64,000 bases of DNA from Phaeovulum vinaykumarii (GTDB lineage: Bacteria; Pseudomonadota; Alphaproteobacteria; Rhodobacterales; Rhodobacteraceae): positions 310,001 through 374,000 of the forward strand of contig NZ_FTOM01000002.1 of the NCBI RefSeq assembly GCF_900156695.1, read 5' to 3'. The number at the start of each line of letters is the position of its first letter. Within the stretch, counting starts at the first letter, position 1. Both the position numbers and the translations under genes were made by a program. Shown piece after piece: positions 29,876-38,413 of this stretch. The notes below the pieces were generated by a model. It was not told where the DNA came from. It was given only the letters and a program-made list of their open reading frames with translations, and made no database searches.

Positions 29876-30760
29876 TCAGCCCTTGATCGCCTTCAGGACA
29901 GCTTCGCCCAGATGGGCCGGGCTGTCAGCCACGACGATGCCCGCCGCGCGCATCGCCTCGATCTTGGATTCCGCATCGCCCTTGCCGCCCGCGACGATGG
30001 CGCCGGCATGGCCCATGCGGCGGCCCTTCGGCGCGGTGCGCCCGGCGATGAAGCCCGCGGTGGGCTTCCAGCGGCCGCGCTTCTTCTCGTCGGCCAGGAA
30101 CTGCGCGGCCTCTTCCTCGGCCGAGCCGCCGATCTCGCCGATCATGATGATCGAGGTGGTCTCGGGGTCGGCCAGGAACATCTCGAGCACGTCGATATGT
30201 TCGGTGCCCTTGATCGGGTCGCCGCCGATGCCCACGGCCGAGGATTGCCCCAGGCCCAGGTCCGAGGTCTGCTTGACCGCCTCATAGGTCAGCGTGCCGG
30301 AGCGCGAGACCACGCCGACCGAGCCGCGGCGGTGGATATGGCCCGGCATGATGCCGATCTTGCAGGCGTCGGGGGTGATGACGCCGGGGCAGTTCGGCCC
30401 GATCAGGCGCGATTTCGACCCTTCGAGCGCGCGTTTGACGCGCATCATGTCCAGAACCGGGATGCCTTCGGTGATGCAGACGATCAGTTCCATCTCGGCG
30501 TCGATCGCCTCGAGGATCGAATCCGCCGCGAAGGGCGGGGGCACGTAGATCGCCGAAGCATTGGCCCCGGTGCGCGCGCGCGCCTCGTGGACCGAGTCGA
30601 AGACGGGCAGGTTCAGGTGGGTGGTGCCGCCCTTGCCCGGCGTGACGCCGCCGACCATCTTGGTGCCATAGGCGATGGCCTGTTCGGAATGGAAGGTGCC
30701 CTGGCTGCCGGTGAAGCCCTGACAGATCACCTTGGTGTTTTCGTCGACGAGGACTGCCAT
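29876..30760 (-). CDS. sucD: Succinyl-CoA synthetase alpha subunit
   Basis: A 294-residue alpha subunit. It starts [20 protein letters not shown] (CoA-binding Rossmann domain). [13 protein letters not shown] and the phosphohistidine loop MGHAGAIV are in place. It catalyses the substrate-level phosphorylation step of the TCA cycle with SucC. The frame is open for 52 codons upstream, but the family start is the ATG at 30760, preceded by AGGAG-like sequence. It is 166 bp downstream of sucC. Confidence 0.96.
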   Translation of the reverse strand: MAVLVDENTKVICQGFTGSQGTFHSEQAIAYGTKMVGGVTPGKGGTTHLNLPVFDSVHEARARTGANASAIYVPPPFAADSILEAIDAEMELIVCITEGIPVLDMMRVKRALEGSKSRLIGPNCPGVITPDACKIGIMPGHIHRRGSVGVVSRSGTLTYEAVKQTSDLGLGQSSAVGIGGDPIKGTEHIDVLEMFLADPETTSIIMIGEIGGSAEEEAAQFLADEKKRGRWKPTAGFIAGRTAPKGRRMGHAGAIVAGGKGDAESKIEAMRAAGIVVADSPAHLGEAVLKAIKG

Positions 30761-30926
30761 GTTCGGCGTTCTCCTAATTGATGATTGCTGCGATGGCGGG
30801 CCGCGGCGTGGCCGGCGTCCCCGCCAGGAAACCCCGCTCCCGCGGCCCCGCACCGGCACGGGCGCGGTCGCGCGCCGGTGCGGCGGTCGGGGGCAGGGCG
30901 TGGGGCTTCCGGACAAGCGACATGGG

Positions 30927-32120
<1,194 letters not shown>

Positions 32121-32130
32121 TCCGATGTCC

Positions 32131-32195
32131 CGTCTTGGTATCAGGGTCGCCCGTGTAACAGGTTTACCCTCGTATCAGGTTTGCCCGTGTCATGG
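32131..32195 (-). repeat. 17-bp tandem repeats in the sucC leader
   Basis: Read on the minus strand: GGGCAAACCTGATACGA, GGGTAAACCTGTTACAC and GGGCGACCCTGATACCA follow one another, with partial units at either side. The ATCAGG/AACAGG/ATCAGG cores on the plus strand start at 32140, 32157 and 32174, exactly 17 bp apart. They end about 10 bp before the sucC start codon, so they are probably in the transcribed leader. Confidence 0.7.
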
Positions 32196-32261
32196 CACGC
32201 AAGCGCGGGCGGGCAAAACGCTATTTGGCCGAAGCGGGGTTTGGAAGGGGATTTTCCCGTT

Positions 32262-32296
32262 TTTGTGATCACGGGTCTCGGGAGTGTGATCACAAA
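32262..32296. promoter_or_regulatory. Paired GTGATCAC palindromes upstream of sucC (operator candidate)
   Basis: TTTGTGATCAC (32262-32272) and GTGATCACAAA (32286-32296) form an 11-bp perfect inverted repeat. Each arm contains the self-complementary 8-mer GTGATCAC, with centres exactly 21 bp apart, two helical turns. This is the layout of two dimer-binding sites on one DNA face. The position, about 140-175 bp before sucC, suits a regulator of the TCA-cycle genes, for example a GntR-type repressor; the protein is not identified. Confidence 0.6.
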
Positions 32297-32376
32297 CGGC
32301 GGATTTTGCCGCGGCTGCGTCGATTCGGCGCATCGGGCGGTGCTGCAAGCGCGAATGTGTGCCACGGCATACTGCG

Positions 32377-32396
32377 TCGCACGGAATTGTGTGCGA
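32377..32396. promoter_or_regulatory. Short inverted repeat upstream of sucC
   Basis: TCGCAC (32377-32382) and GTGCGA (32391-32396) are perfect inverted arms with an 8-nt AT-rich spacer, flanked by two direct GCATAC copies. It could be part of the promoter or a second operator in the 406-bp dapB-sucC gap. Evidence is limited to the symmetry. Confidence 0.35.
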
Positions 32397-32526
32397 TTGC
32401 ATACCGTTAGCGGTTCCCACCGCCCCGCCTCCGTTGTCGGGCCGGGGAGACGGGGGGGGCAAGTGCCGCGAATCACGTCCGATTTCTCGGCGCGCCCGTG
32501 TCCGGTCCGCGCCGCCGCGGATCCGC

Positions 32527-33336
32527 TCAGAGCCCCAGCACGTCCACCATGTCATACTGCCCCGGCTTCTGGTCCATCCCCCACAGCGCGGCCCGCAGCG
32601 CCCCGCGGGCAAAGATCGCGCGGTCGGTCGCCACATGGCGCAGGACCAGCCGTTCGCCGGCGCCGGCAAAGATCACGTCATGCTCGCCCACGATGTCGCC
32701 GCCGCGGATGGCCGAAAAGCCGATGGCGCCGGGCGCGCGCGCGCCGGTCAACCCGTGGCGGCCCGACTCCATGTTGTCGGCCAGCGCGATCCCGCGCCCC
32801 TCGGCGGCGGCCTCGCCCAGCATCAGCGCCGTGCCCGAGGGCGCGTCGACCTTCATGCGGTGATGGGCCTCGACCACCTCGATGTCCCAATCGGCATCCA
32901 GTGCCGCGGCCACCTTGCGCACCAGCCCCGCCAGCAGGTTGACACCCAGGCTCATGTTGCCCGCCCGGATGATCGCGGCGTGATGGCTGGCGGCCTCGAG
33001 CGCCTCCAGATCCGCGGGCGCAAGGCCGGTGGTGCCGATCACATGGACCGCGCGCGCCTGCGCCGCCAGCCCGGCAAAGGCCACCGTCGCTGCAGGGGCG
33101 GTGAAGTCGATCACGGCGCGGGCGCGGGCGAAGGCGGGCAGCGGGTCGTCCTCGACCGTCACGCCCAGCGCCGCGCCGCCCATGCATGCGCCCAGATCGC
33201 GCCCCACCCAGTCATGGCCGGGCCGTTCCAGCGCCCCCACCAGACGCGCCTTGCCCGAGGCGGTCACCTCGCGCGCCAGCATCTGTCCCATGCGGCCCGA
33301 CACGCCCGTGACCACGATTCCCGGCAGATCGTCCAT
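32527..33336 (-). CDS. dapB: 4-hydroxy-tetrahydrodipicolinate reductase
   Basis: A 269-residue DapB, which reduces the heterocyclic intermediate of lysine/diaminopimelate synthesis with NAD(P)H. The N-terminal [18 protein letters not shown] is the dinucleotide-binding motif. [19 protein letters not shown] holds the catalytic His pair and Lys. Length is typical. It is divergent from rbfA over a 132-bp gap. Another diaminopimelate gene, dapD, lies about 13 kb away. Confidence 0.96.
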   Translation of the reverse strand: MDDLPGIVVTGVSGRMGQMLAREVTASGKARLVGALERPGHDWVGRDLGACMGGAALGVTVEDDPLPAFARARAVIDFTAPAATVAFAGLAAQARAVHVIGTTGLAPADLEALEAASHHAAIIRAGNMSLGVNLLAGLVRKVAAALDADWDIEVVEAHHRMKVDAPSGTALMLGEAAAEGRGIALADNMESGRHGLTGARAPGAIGFSAIRGGDIVGEHDVIFAGAGERLVLRHVATDRAIFARGALRAALWGMDQKPGQYDMVDVLGL

Positions 33337-33468
33337 TGCCCGTCTCTCCTTGCTGCGTTGCTCTTCCTTAGACCAGGGGGGCAGGGCGGGCCAAGTCCCG
33401 CCGATCCGCCGCCCCGGACGCGCCGCGAACCGTTGCGGCGCAGGCGCTCTTGGCCTAAAGCTGCGGCC

Positions 33469-33909
33469 ATGGCACAGAACCGTTTTTCCCGGGGCGAAGG
33501 CCCCTCGCAACGTCAGCTTCGCGTCGGCGAGCTCATCCGGCGCACGCTGTCGGACGTGCTCTTGCGGGGCGATGTCCACGACCCCGACCTGAACCGCATT
33601 CCGGTGACGGTGGGCGAGGTGCGCTGTTCGCCCGACCTGAAGGTGGCGACCGTTTTCGTCTCGGCGCTGGGCGGGCAGGGCCAGGACGAGCTGATCGGGG
33701 CGCTGGCGCGCCATGCCGGCGAATTGCGCCATCTGGTCGCGCGCGAGATGACGCTGAAATATGCGCCCGAGCTGCGCTTCCGGCCCGACGAGACCTATGA
33801 CCGGCTGGACGAGACGCGGCGCATGTTCGCGGATGCCAAGGTTCAGGCCGATATTGCCCGGCGGGATGCGGACGGCGAGGGCGCCGATGATGACGACGTG
33901 GAAACCTAG
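33469..33909 (+). CDS. rbfA: Ribosome-binding factor A
   Basis: A 146-residue KH-fold protein needed for late 30S maturation and 16S rRNA 5' end processing. Signatures: [35 protein letters not shown] and the C-terminal [20 protein letters not shown]. An acidic tail ([12 protein letters not shown]) ends the protein. The DUF2233 gene begins inside its last codons. truB follows, giving the common rbfA-truB arrangement. Confidence 0.96.
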   Translation: MAQNRFSRGEGPSQRQLRVGELIRRTLSDVLLRGDVHDPDLNRIPVTVGEVRCSPDLKVATVFVSALGGQGQDELIGALARHAGELRHLVAREMTLKYAPELRFRPDETYDRLDETRRMFADAKVQADIARRDADGEGADDDDVET

Positions 33910-34756
33910 GCTTCCGGCGGCCGGTCTGGCGCTGGCAGTTCTGGTGCTGGCGGCGGCCGGTGCCGGCGCGCAGGGCCTGGGCAGCCTGTTCGCGCCCGCG
34001 CCCGCGGCGGAGGCGCCCGTTTCCGAAACGCCCGCCCCCGAAACCGCGGTCTCTGACGCGGACGGGCAGGCCGTCGCGGCGGCCGCGCCCTGCCGCGACA
34101 TCCGCTTCGAAGACACCCCCTATACCGTCTGCGAGATCCACGACCCCGCGCAGATGCGCATCTGGCTGACCGCTGCCGACGGCCTGCCCGTTGCCACCTT
34201 CGAGCGGCTGCGCGCCGAGCTGGCCCCCGGCGAGACGCTGCTCTGGGCCATGAACGCGGGCATGTATCACCCCGACCGCCGGCCCGTGGGCCTGTTCATC
34301 GGCCCCGAGGGCACGCGCGGCCAGCTGGTCACCTCGGCCGGGCCGGGCAATTTCGGGATGCTGCCCAACGGGGTCTTCTGTGCCACCGACCGCTTCGCCG
34401 TGATCGAGAGCCGCGCCTTCGCCGCCGATCCGCCCGCCTGCCGCATCGCCACGCAATCGGGGCCGATGCTGGTCATCGACGGCGCGCTGCATCCGCGTTT
34501 CCTGCCCGACAGCACCTCGCGCCATATCCGCAACGGCATCGGCGTTTCGGCTGACGGGCAGACCGCCTGGGCGGTGCTGGCCGGGCGCCCGGTCACGCTG
34601 CATGCCTTCGCGCGGCTTTTCCGCGATGAACTGGGCGCGCCGAATGCGCTCTATCTCGACGGGTCGGTTTCGCGGCTGACGATCCCGGCCACGGGGCGCG
34701 CGGATCTGGGCGTGCCGATGGGCCCGATCCTGGGCGCCGTCGCCCCCGCCCCCTGA
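33887..34756 (+). CDS. Phosphodiester glycosidase family (DUF2233) exported protein
   Basis: A 289-residue exported protein. After a signal peptide ([20 protein letters not shown]) and a short Pro/Ala/Glu linker comes the NAGPA-like domain: [43 protein letters not shown] and a final ALYLDGSVS. Mammalian members cleave GlcNAc phosphodiesters; the bacterial substrate, perhaps a surface glycan, is not known. Two consecutive ATGs (33887, 33890) can start it, overlapping the rbfA end by about 20 bases. It sits between rbfA and truB as in other Rhodobacteraceae. Confidence 0.85.
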   Translation: MMTTWKPRLPAAGLALAVLVLAAAGAGAQGLGSLFAPAPAAEAPVSETPAPETAVSDADGQAVAAAAPCRDIRFEDTPYTVCEIHDPAQMRIWLTAADGLPVATFERLRAELAPGETLLWAMNAGMYHPDRRPVGLFIGPEGTRGQLVTSAGPGNFGMLPNGVFCATDRFAVIESRAFAADPPACRIATQSGPMLVIDGALHPRFLPDSTSRHIRNGIGVSADGQTAWAVLAGRPVTLHAFARLFRDELGAPNALYLDGSVSRLTIPATGRADLGVPMGPILGAVAPAP

Positions 34757-34843
34757 GCGCCAGGCGCGCCCCCCCTACCCGAGCGCGCAAGCGCGACCAC
34801 CACCCTGAGCGCGCGGTTTCCCCCGGTCGCGGCGGCTTGGCGG

Positions 34844-34872
34844 TTGACGCAGGCGCGCGGGCAGGCTAGGCG
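34844..34872 (+). promoter_or_regulatory. Predicted sigma-70 promoter of truB
   Basis: TTGACG (34844-34849), a 17-bp spacer, then TAGGCG (34867-34872). The -35 is near consensus and the -10 is weak but resembles the TATAGGCGCG at 37688, ahead of rpsO. Start would fall around 34880, 30 bp before the truB ATG. Confidence 0.5.
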
Positions 34873-34909
34873 CGCGGCTCCCGGCAAACCACAGGATCAG
34901 AGGGGCATC

Positions 34910-35812
34910 ATGGCACGCAGGAAGGGGCGCGAGATCTCGGGCTGGCTGGTGATCGACAAGCCGGCGGGCCTGACCTCGACGGCTGTCGTCAACAAGGTGC
35001 GCTGGGCGCTTCAGGCGAAGAAGGCCGGCCACGCCGGCACGCTGGATCCGGCCGCGACCGGCATCCTGGCCGTGGCCCTGGGCGAGGCAACCAAGACCGT
35101 GCCCTATATCACCGACGCGCTGAAATGCTATCGTTTCACGGTGCGGCTGGGGGCGGCCACCAATACCGACGACGCCGAGGGCGAGGTGATCGAGACCTCG
35201 GCGCTGCGTCCCGATCGCGCCGCGGTCGAGGCCGCGCTGGGCGCCTTTCGCGGCGATATCATGCAGGTGCCGCCGCAATTCTCGGCGGTCAAGATCGACG
35301 GCGAACGCGCCTATGTCCGTGCCCGCGACGGCGAGGAGATGGAGCTGGCCGCGCGCCCGCTTTTCGTCGACAGCCTTGATCTGATCGACATGCCCGACGC
35401 CGACACGCTGGTGCTCGAGATGGTCTGCGGCAAGGGCGGCTATGTGCGCGCCATCGCCCGCGACCTGGGCCGGGCGCTGGGCTGTCTGGGCCATGTGGTC
35501 AGCCTGCGCCGCACCTGGTCGGGGCCGTTCGATCTGGAAGATGCGGTCAGCCTCGAGACGGTCGAGGCCGAGGCGCAGAGCCCCGCGCTTGATGCGCGCC
35601 TGTTGCCGGTCGAGACCGCGCTGGCCGATCTGCCCGAATTGCGCGCCACCGATCAGGGCGCGGCGCGGCTGTCGCATGGCAACCCCGGCCAGGTGCTGGG
35701 CAGCATCGAATTCGGCGAGGAAGCCTGGGCCAGCTATCAGGGTCGCCCGGTGGCCGTGGGCCGCTACATGGGGGGCGAATTGCACCCCGACCGGGTGTTC
35801 AACCTCGGCTGA
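34910..35812 (+). CDS. truB: tRNA pseudouridine(55) synthase
   Basis: A 300-residue TruB, which makes pseudouridine 55 in the T-loop of tRNAs. [14 protein letters not shown] opens the domain. [14 protein letters not shown] contains the catalytic Asp near residue 48, and [12 protein letters not shown] is the third conserved block. The ATG at 34910 is preceded by AGAGGGG at suitable spacing; an in-frame ATG at 34844 has no such signal and overlaps the promoter. Confidence 0.96.
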   Translation: MARRKGREISGWLVIDKPAGLTSTAVVNKVRWALQAKKAGHAGTLDPAATGILAVALGEATKTVPYITDALKCYRFTVRLGAATNTDDAEGEVIETSALRPDRAAVEAALGAFRGDIMQVPPQFSAVKIDGERAYVRARDGEEMELAARPLFVDSLDLIDMPDADTLVLEMVCGKGGYVRAIARDLGRALGCLGHVVSLRRTWSGPFDLEDAVSLETVEAEAQSPALDARLLPVETALADLPELRATDQGAARLSHGNPGQVLGSIEFGEEAWASYQGRPVAVGRYMGGELHPDRVFNLG

Positions 35813-35870
35813 TGGTCGCCGCATCGGCACAGGCTTGCGCCCGGCGCCGATGCGGGCAAGAACGACGCCC

Positions 35871-36389
35871 ATGATCACGCGCCATCACACCAAGGGCGAT
35901 GCGGCCTCGACCGCGGTCTATTCGCCCTGCGAACGCTATCGTTACCTGCTGACCCGCACCTGGGACGCGGATCGCCCGCGGGCGCTCTTCGTGCTGCTCA
36001 ACCCCTCGACCGCGACCGAGATCCAGAACGACCCGACCGTCGAACGCTGCGAGCGCCGCGCCCGGCATCTGGGCTTCGGCGCCTTTCGCGTGACCAACAT
36101 CTTCGCCTTTCGTGCGACCGATCCGCGGGTGATGCGCGCGCAGGCCGACCCGGTGGGGCCGGGCAATGATGCCGCCATTCTGGACAGTCTCGACTGGGCC
36201 GCGGGGCCGGGCGACCGCATCCTGTGCGCCTGGGGCAGCCATGGCGCGCATCTCGACCGCGGGGCGGCGGTCGAGGCGATGCTGCGCGCCTCGGGCCGGC
36301 CGCTGTGGCATCTGGGTCTGACCAAGGCCGGGGCGCCGAAACACCCGCTCTACATCGGCTATGACCGTCAGCCCGAGCCCTGGACGTGA
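35871..36389 (+). CDS. DUF1643 domain protein
   Basis: A 172-residue DUF1643 protein: YLLTRTWDADRPRALFVLLN, NPSTAT, DPTVERCERRARHLGFG, VTNIFAFRATDP and HLGLTKAGAPKHPLYIGYD. The family is widespread in bacteria and phages and has no established biochemical role. It follows truB by 58 bp on the same strand and precedes the RTX gene, which has its own promoter. An in-frame ATG lies at 35850, but neither start has a good ribosome binding site. Nothing else nearby suggests a mobile element. Confidence 0.82.
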   Translation: MITRHHTKGDAASTAVYSPCERYRYLLTRTWDADRPRALFVLLNPSTATEIQNDPTVERCERRARHLGFGAFRVTNIFAFRATDPRVMRAQADPVGPGNDAAILDSLDWAAGPGDRILCAWGSHGAHLDRGAAVEAMLRASGRPLWHLGLTKAGAPKHPLYIGYDRQPEPWT

Positions 36390-36429
36390 TCGCGCCTCAT
36401 GATTGCTTAACTGTCCGCGTGGGTTGGCT

Positions 36430-36458
36430 TTGACAGATCAGCCGGTTCGCGCGATAGT
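36430..36458 (+). promoter_or_regulatory. Sigma-70 promoter of the RTX gene
   Basis: TTGACA (36430-36435), 17 bp, GATAGT (36453-36458). This is the best match to the housekeeping consensus in the window. Start is expected near 36465, leaving an 80-nt leader before the ATG at 36546, which has a strong GTAGGGGG ribosome binding site. Confidence 0.7.
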
Positions 36459-36545
36459 TGCATTCGGAACGGTCGTGACCTGGGGTGTCGCGGTCGGTTG
36501 CGGTGTTCCGGTGTGTGGTTTCGGAACCTGCGGGTAGGGGGTTAC

Positions 36546-37649
36546 ATGTTTATTCTGTCCGGTGTTCTGGGCCTTTTGATGTCGAGTCTCGCCTTCATGG
36601 GCGCGGCCGGCGGGATCATGTCAGATGAGGATGAGGACGATCCGGCGGATTGGTCCGTCCGGACCGGCGATCTCGATCCCGATGACAGCGCGCCCGAAGA
36701 GGCGCCCGAAGACCCCGATGCCGAAACCCCCGATCCCGCCGATCCGCAGGTGACGGGCGTCGATCCGGTGCTTCTGGACCCGTCCAACCCGGCCTCGGCT
36801 CTGGGCGATCCCGACGGCCAGGCCGTTGCGCCGATCGCCTACGAAGACGCCGGCGCGGCCCTCTGGGGCGGTGATTTCGACGACAGCCTCACCGGCACCG
36901 AGAATGATGACGCGCTCTGGGGGGGCACGGGGGCCGACAGCCTTGCGGGCGGCGCGGGCGAGGATACGCTTGACGCGGGCGACGGCGACGACCTGCTCTG
37001 GGGCGATGCGGGCGACGACAGCCTGATCGCGGGCGACGGCGACGACAGCCTGGACGGCGGCGCGGGCAATGACACGCTTGCAGGCCAGGTCGGGGCGGAT
37101 GCGCTTCATGGCGGCGACGGCGACGATGTTCTCTTCGGCGGCGAGGGCGCGGATACGCTGGCCGGCGGGGCGGGCGACGACAGCCTGTCGGGCGGCTTTG
37201 ACGGTGACACGATCCTGGGCGGGCTCGGCCGCGACGAACTCTTCGGCAATGCGGGCGATGACGTTCTGGACGGCCGCGTGCTCGACGATACCGGCCACGA
37301 CACCGATACCGGCGATCTGCTCAACGGCTCGACCGGGCAGGATACGCTGATCGGCGGCGCGGGCGATTTCCTCTCCGGGGGCGAGGATGCCGACACCTAT
37401 CTGATCGGCGACTGGCTCGATGAAGGCGGGATCGTCACCGTGGATTACGACGCGGCCGAGGACAACCTGGTCCTTGTCTACGACGGCGCGGCCCATCCCG
37501 ACCCCGAGGTGACGCTGACCCCGGTCGAAGGCTCCTCGACGATGCAGGTCGCGCTGAACGGCGTGGTCCTGGCCGAGGTGCTGAACGGCGCGGGGCTCAC
37601 GCTCGACGACCTGTCCGTGATCAGCGCCCAGGAACTGGCCGCAGCCTGA
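36546..37649 (+). CDS. Calcium-binding RTX repeat protein with N-terminal hydrophobic anchor
   Basis: A 367-residue protein. Residues 1-25 are hydrophobic (MFILSGVLGLLMSSLAFMGA) and could anchor it or act as an uncleaved signal. A very acidic Asp/Glu/Pro linker (about 27-90) leads to roughly 15 glycine- and aspartate-rich nonapeptides of the GGxGxDxLx type (about 115-285), which fold into calcium-binding beta-rolls. The C-terminal 80 residues (ADTYLIGDWLDEGGIVTVDY onward) resemble the end of other RTX proteins. No enzymatic domain is visible. Most RTX proteins leave by type I secretion using a C-terminal signal; the N-terminal hydrophobic segment makes that uncertain here. Confidence 0.85.
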   Translation: MFILSGVLGLLMSSLAFMGAAGGIMSDEDEDDPADWSVRTGDLDPDDSAPEEAPEDPDAETPDPADPQVTGVDPVLLDPSNPASALGDPDGQAVAPIAYEDAGAALWGGDFDDSLTGTENDDALWGGTGADSLAGGAGEDTLDAGDGDDLLWGDAGDDSLIAGDGDDSLDGGAGNDTLAGQVGADALHGGDGDDVLFGGEGADTLAGGAGDDSLSGGFDGDTILGGLGRDELFGNAGDDVLDGRVLDDTGHDTDTGDLLNGSTGQDTLIGGAGDFLSGGEDADTYLIGDWLDEGGIVTVDYDAAEDNLVLVYDGAAHPDPEVTLTPVEGSSTMQVALNGVVLAEVLNGAGLTLDDLSVISAQELAAA

Positions 37650-37778
37650 GCCCAAGGTTTTTCCTTTTCTTTCGCGCTGAAACCCCGTATAGGCGCGCAT
37701 CCGCTGCGGCGGAGCCAAGGGCCCTGCTGGACGACATCCCGGCTTGTGCCGTCACATCAACCCATGAAGGAGATCCCG

Positions 37779-38048
37779 ATGTCGATCACCGCCGAAGAAA
37801 AAGCCCGTCTGATCAAGGAATTCGGCACCAAGGAAGGCGACACCGGTTCGCCCGAGGTGCAGGTTGCGATCCTCAGCTCGCGCATTTCCACGCTGACCGA
37901 GCATTTCAAGACCCACAAGAAGGACAACCACTCCCGCCGTGGTCTCCTGATGCAGGTCGCGCAGCGCCGCAAACTTCTTGACTACCTCAAGAAGAAAGAC
38001 GTGGCGCGCTACCAGTCGCTGATCGAGCGTCTCGGCCTGCGCCGCTAA
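37779..38048 (+). CDS. rpsO: 30S ribosomal protein S15
   Basis: An 89-residue uS15 ([20 protein letters not shown], then [12 protein letters not shown] and [12 protein letters not shown]). It binds the 16S rRNA central domain early in assembly. The start has an AAGGAGA ribosome binding site. A TATAGGCGCG -10-like element lies at 37688-37697 with only a weak T-rich -35. A terminator hairpin follows the gene. Confidence 0.98.
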   Translation: MSITAEEKARLIKEFGTKEGDTGSPEVQVAILSSRISTLTEHFKTHKKDNHSRRGLLMQVAQRRKLLDYLKKKDVARYQSLIERLGLRR

Positions 38049-38074
38049 GCTCTGGTCCGACCCGGACACGCGCA

Positions 38075-38098
38075 CGCCCGTCGCATCCGCGGCGGGCG
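38075..38098 (+). terminator. Terminator hairpin after rpsO
   Basis: CGCCCGTCGC (38075-38084) pairs with GCGGCGGGCG (38089-38098) around ATCC, with one G-U pair, followed by TCTTGCTGTC. It starts 26 bases after the rpsO stop. Some readthrough into pnp is likely, as rpsO-pnp are usually partly co-transcribed. Confidence 0.7.
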
Positions 38099-38133
38099 TC
38101 TTGCTGTCCGGCCCCCCCCCCCACACACATATC

Positions 38134-38185
38134 CCCTCTTCGAGCTGGCCCAAATATCCCGGGGGTCCGGGGGCAGCGCCCCCGG
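38134..38185. repeat. Rhodobacterales intergenic repeat element
   Basis: The segment holding CTTCGAGCTGGCCCAAATAT and then CCGGGGGC-AGC-GCCCCCGG (38167-38185, perfect 8-bp stem) matches my memory of a short element found many times between genes in Rhodobacterales. Only this copy is present in the window. It lies between rpsO and pnp, and a small AAAACC-CC-GGTTTT hairpin (38272-38285) lies further on. Confidence 0.5.
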
Positions 38186-38341
38186 CACGCGCCGCAGGCG
38201 GCCCGGTCCGGCCCCGAAGCCCACCCCGAACCCGAACCCGCGCTCCAACTCGACCCTTTCCAAAACCCCGGTTTTCCTGTAAGCGCGCAGGCATCTGCGA
38301 CGTGAGCCCATGCCCCCGGGCACATGCGAAGGATTGGGGGC

Positions 38342-38398
38342 GGCGGCAATGGGGCCGCCATATGCCGGGAGACATGGGAAGGGCCCATGCGTGCTCCC
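38342..38398 (+). promoter_or_regulatory. Stem-loops in the pnp 5' leader
   Basis: Two hairpins precede pnp: GGCGGC (38342-38347) with GCCGCC (38354-38359), then a two-part stem with GGGAG/CTCCC (38367-38371, 38394-38398) enclosing CATGGG/CCCATG (38373-38378, 38384-38389). The second ends 15 bases before the pnp ATG. E. coli pnp is autoregulated through an RNase III-cut leader hairpin; a similar role here is inference. Confidence 0.45.
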
Positions 38399-38413
38399 AG
38401 ACAGGATACGCTG

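Noticed and set aside
35871-36389. DUF1643 gene as evidence for a prophage remnant
   Set aside because: No integrase, att-like repeats, phage structural genes or composition change nearby; the only tRNA gene is 13 kb away and is intact with no duplicated 3' end.
36390-36429. CtrA site before the RTX gene (TTAAC at about 36407)
   Set aside because: Only one half-site is present; no TTAA lies seven bases upstream.
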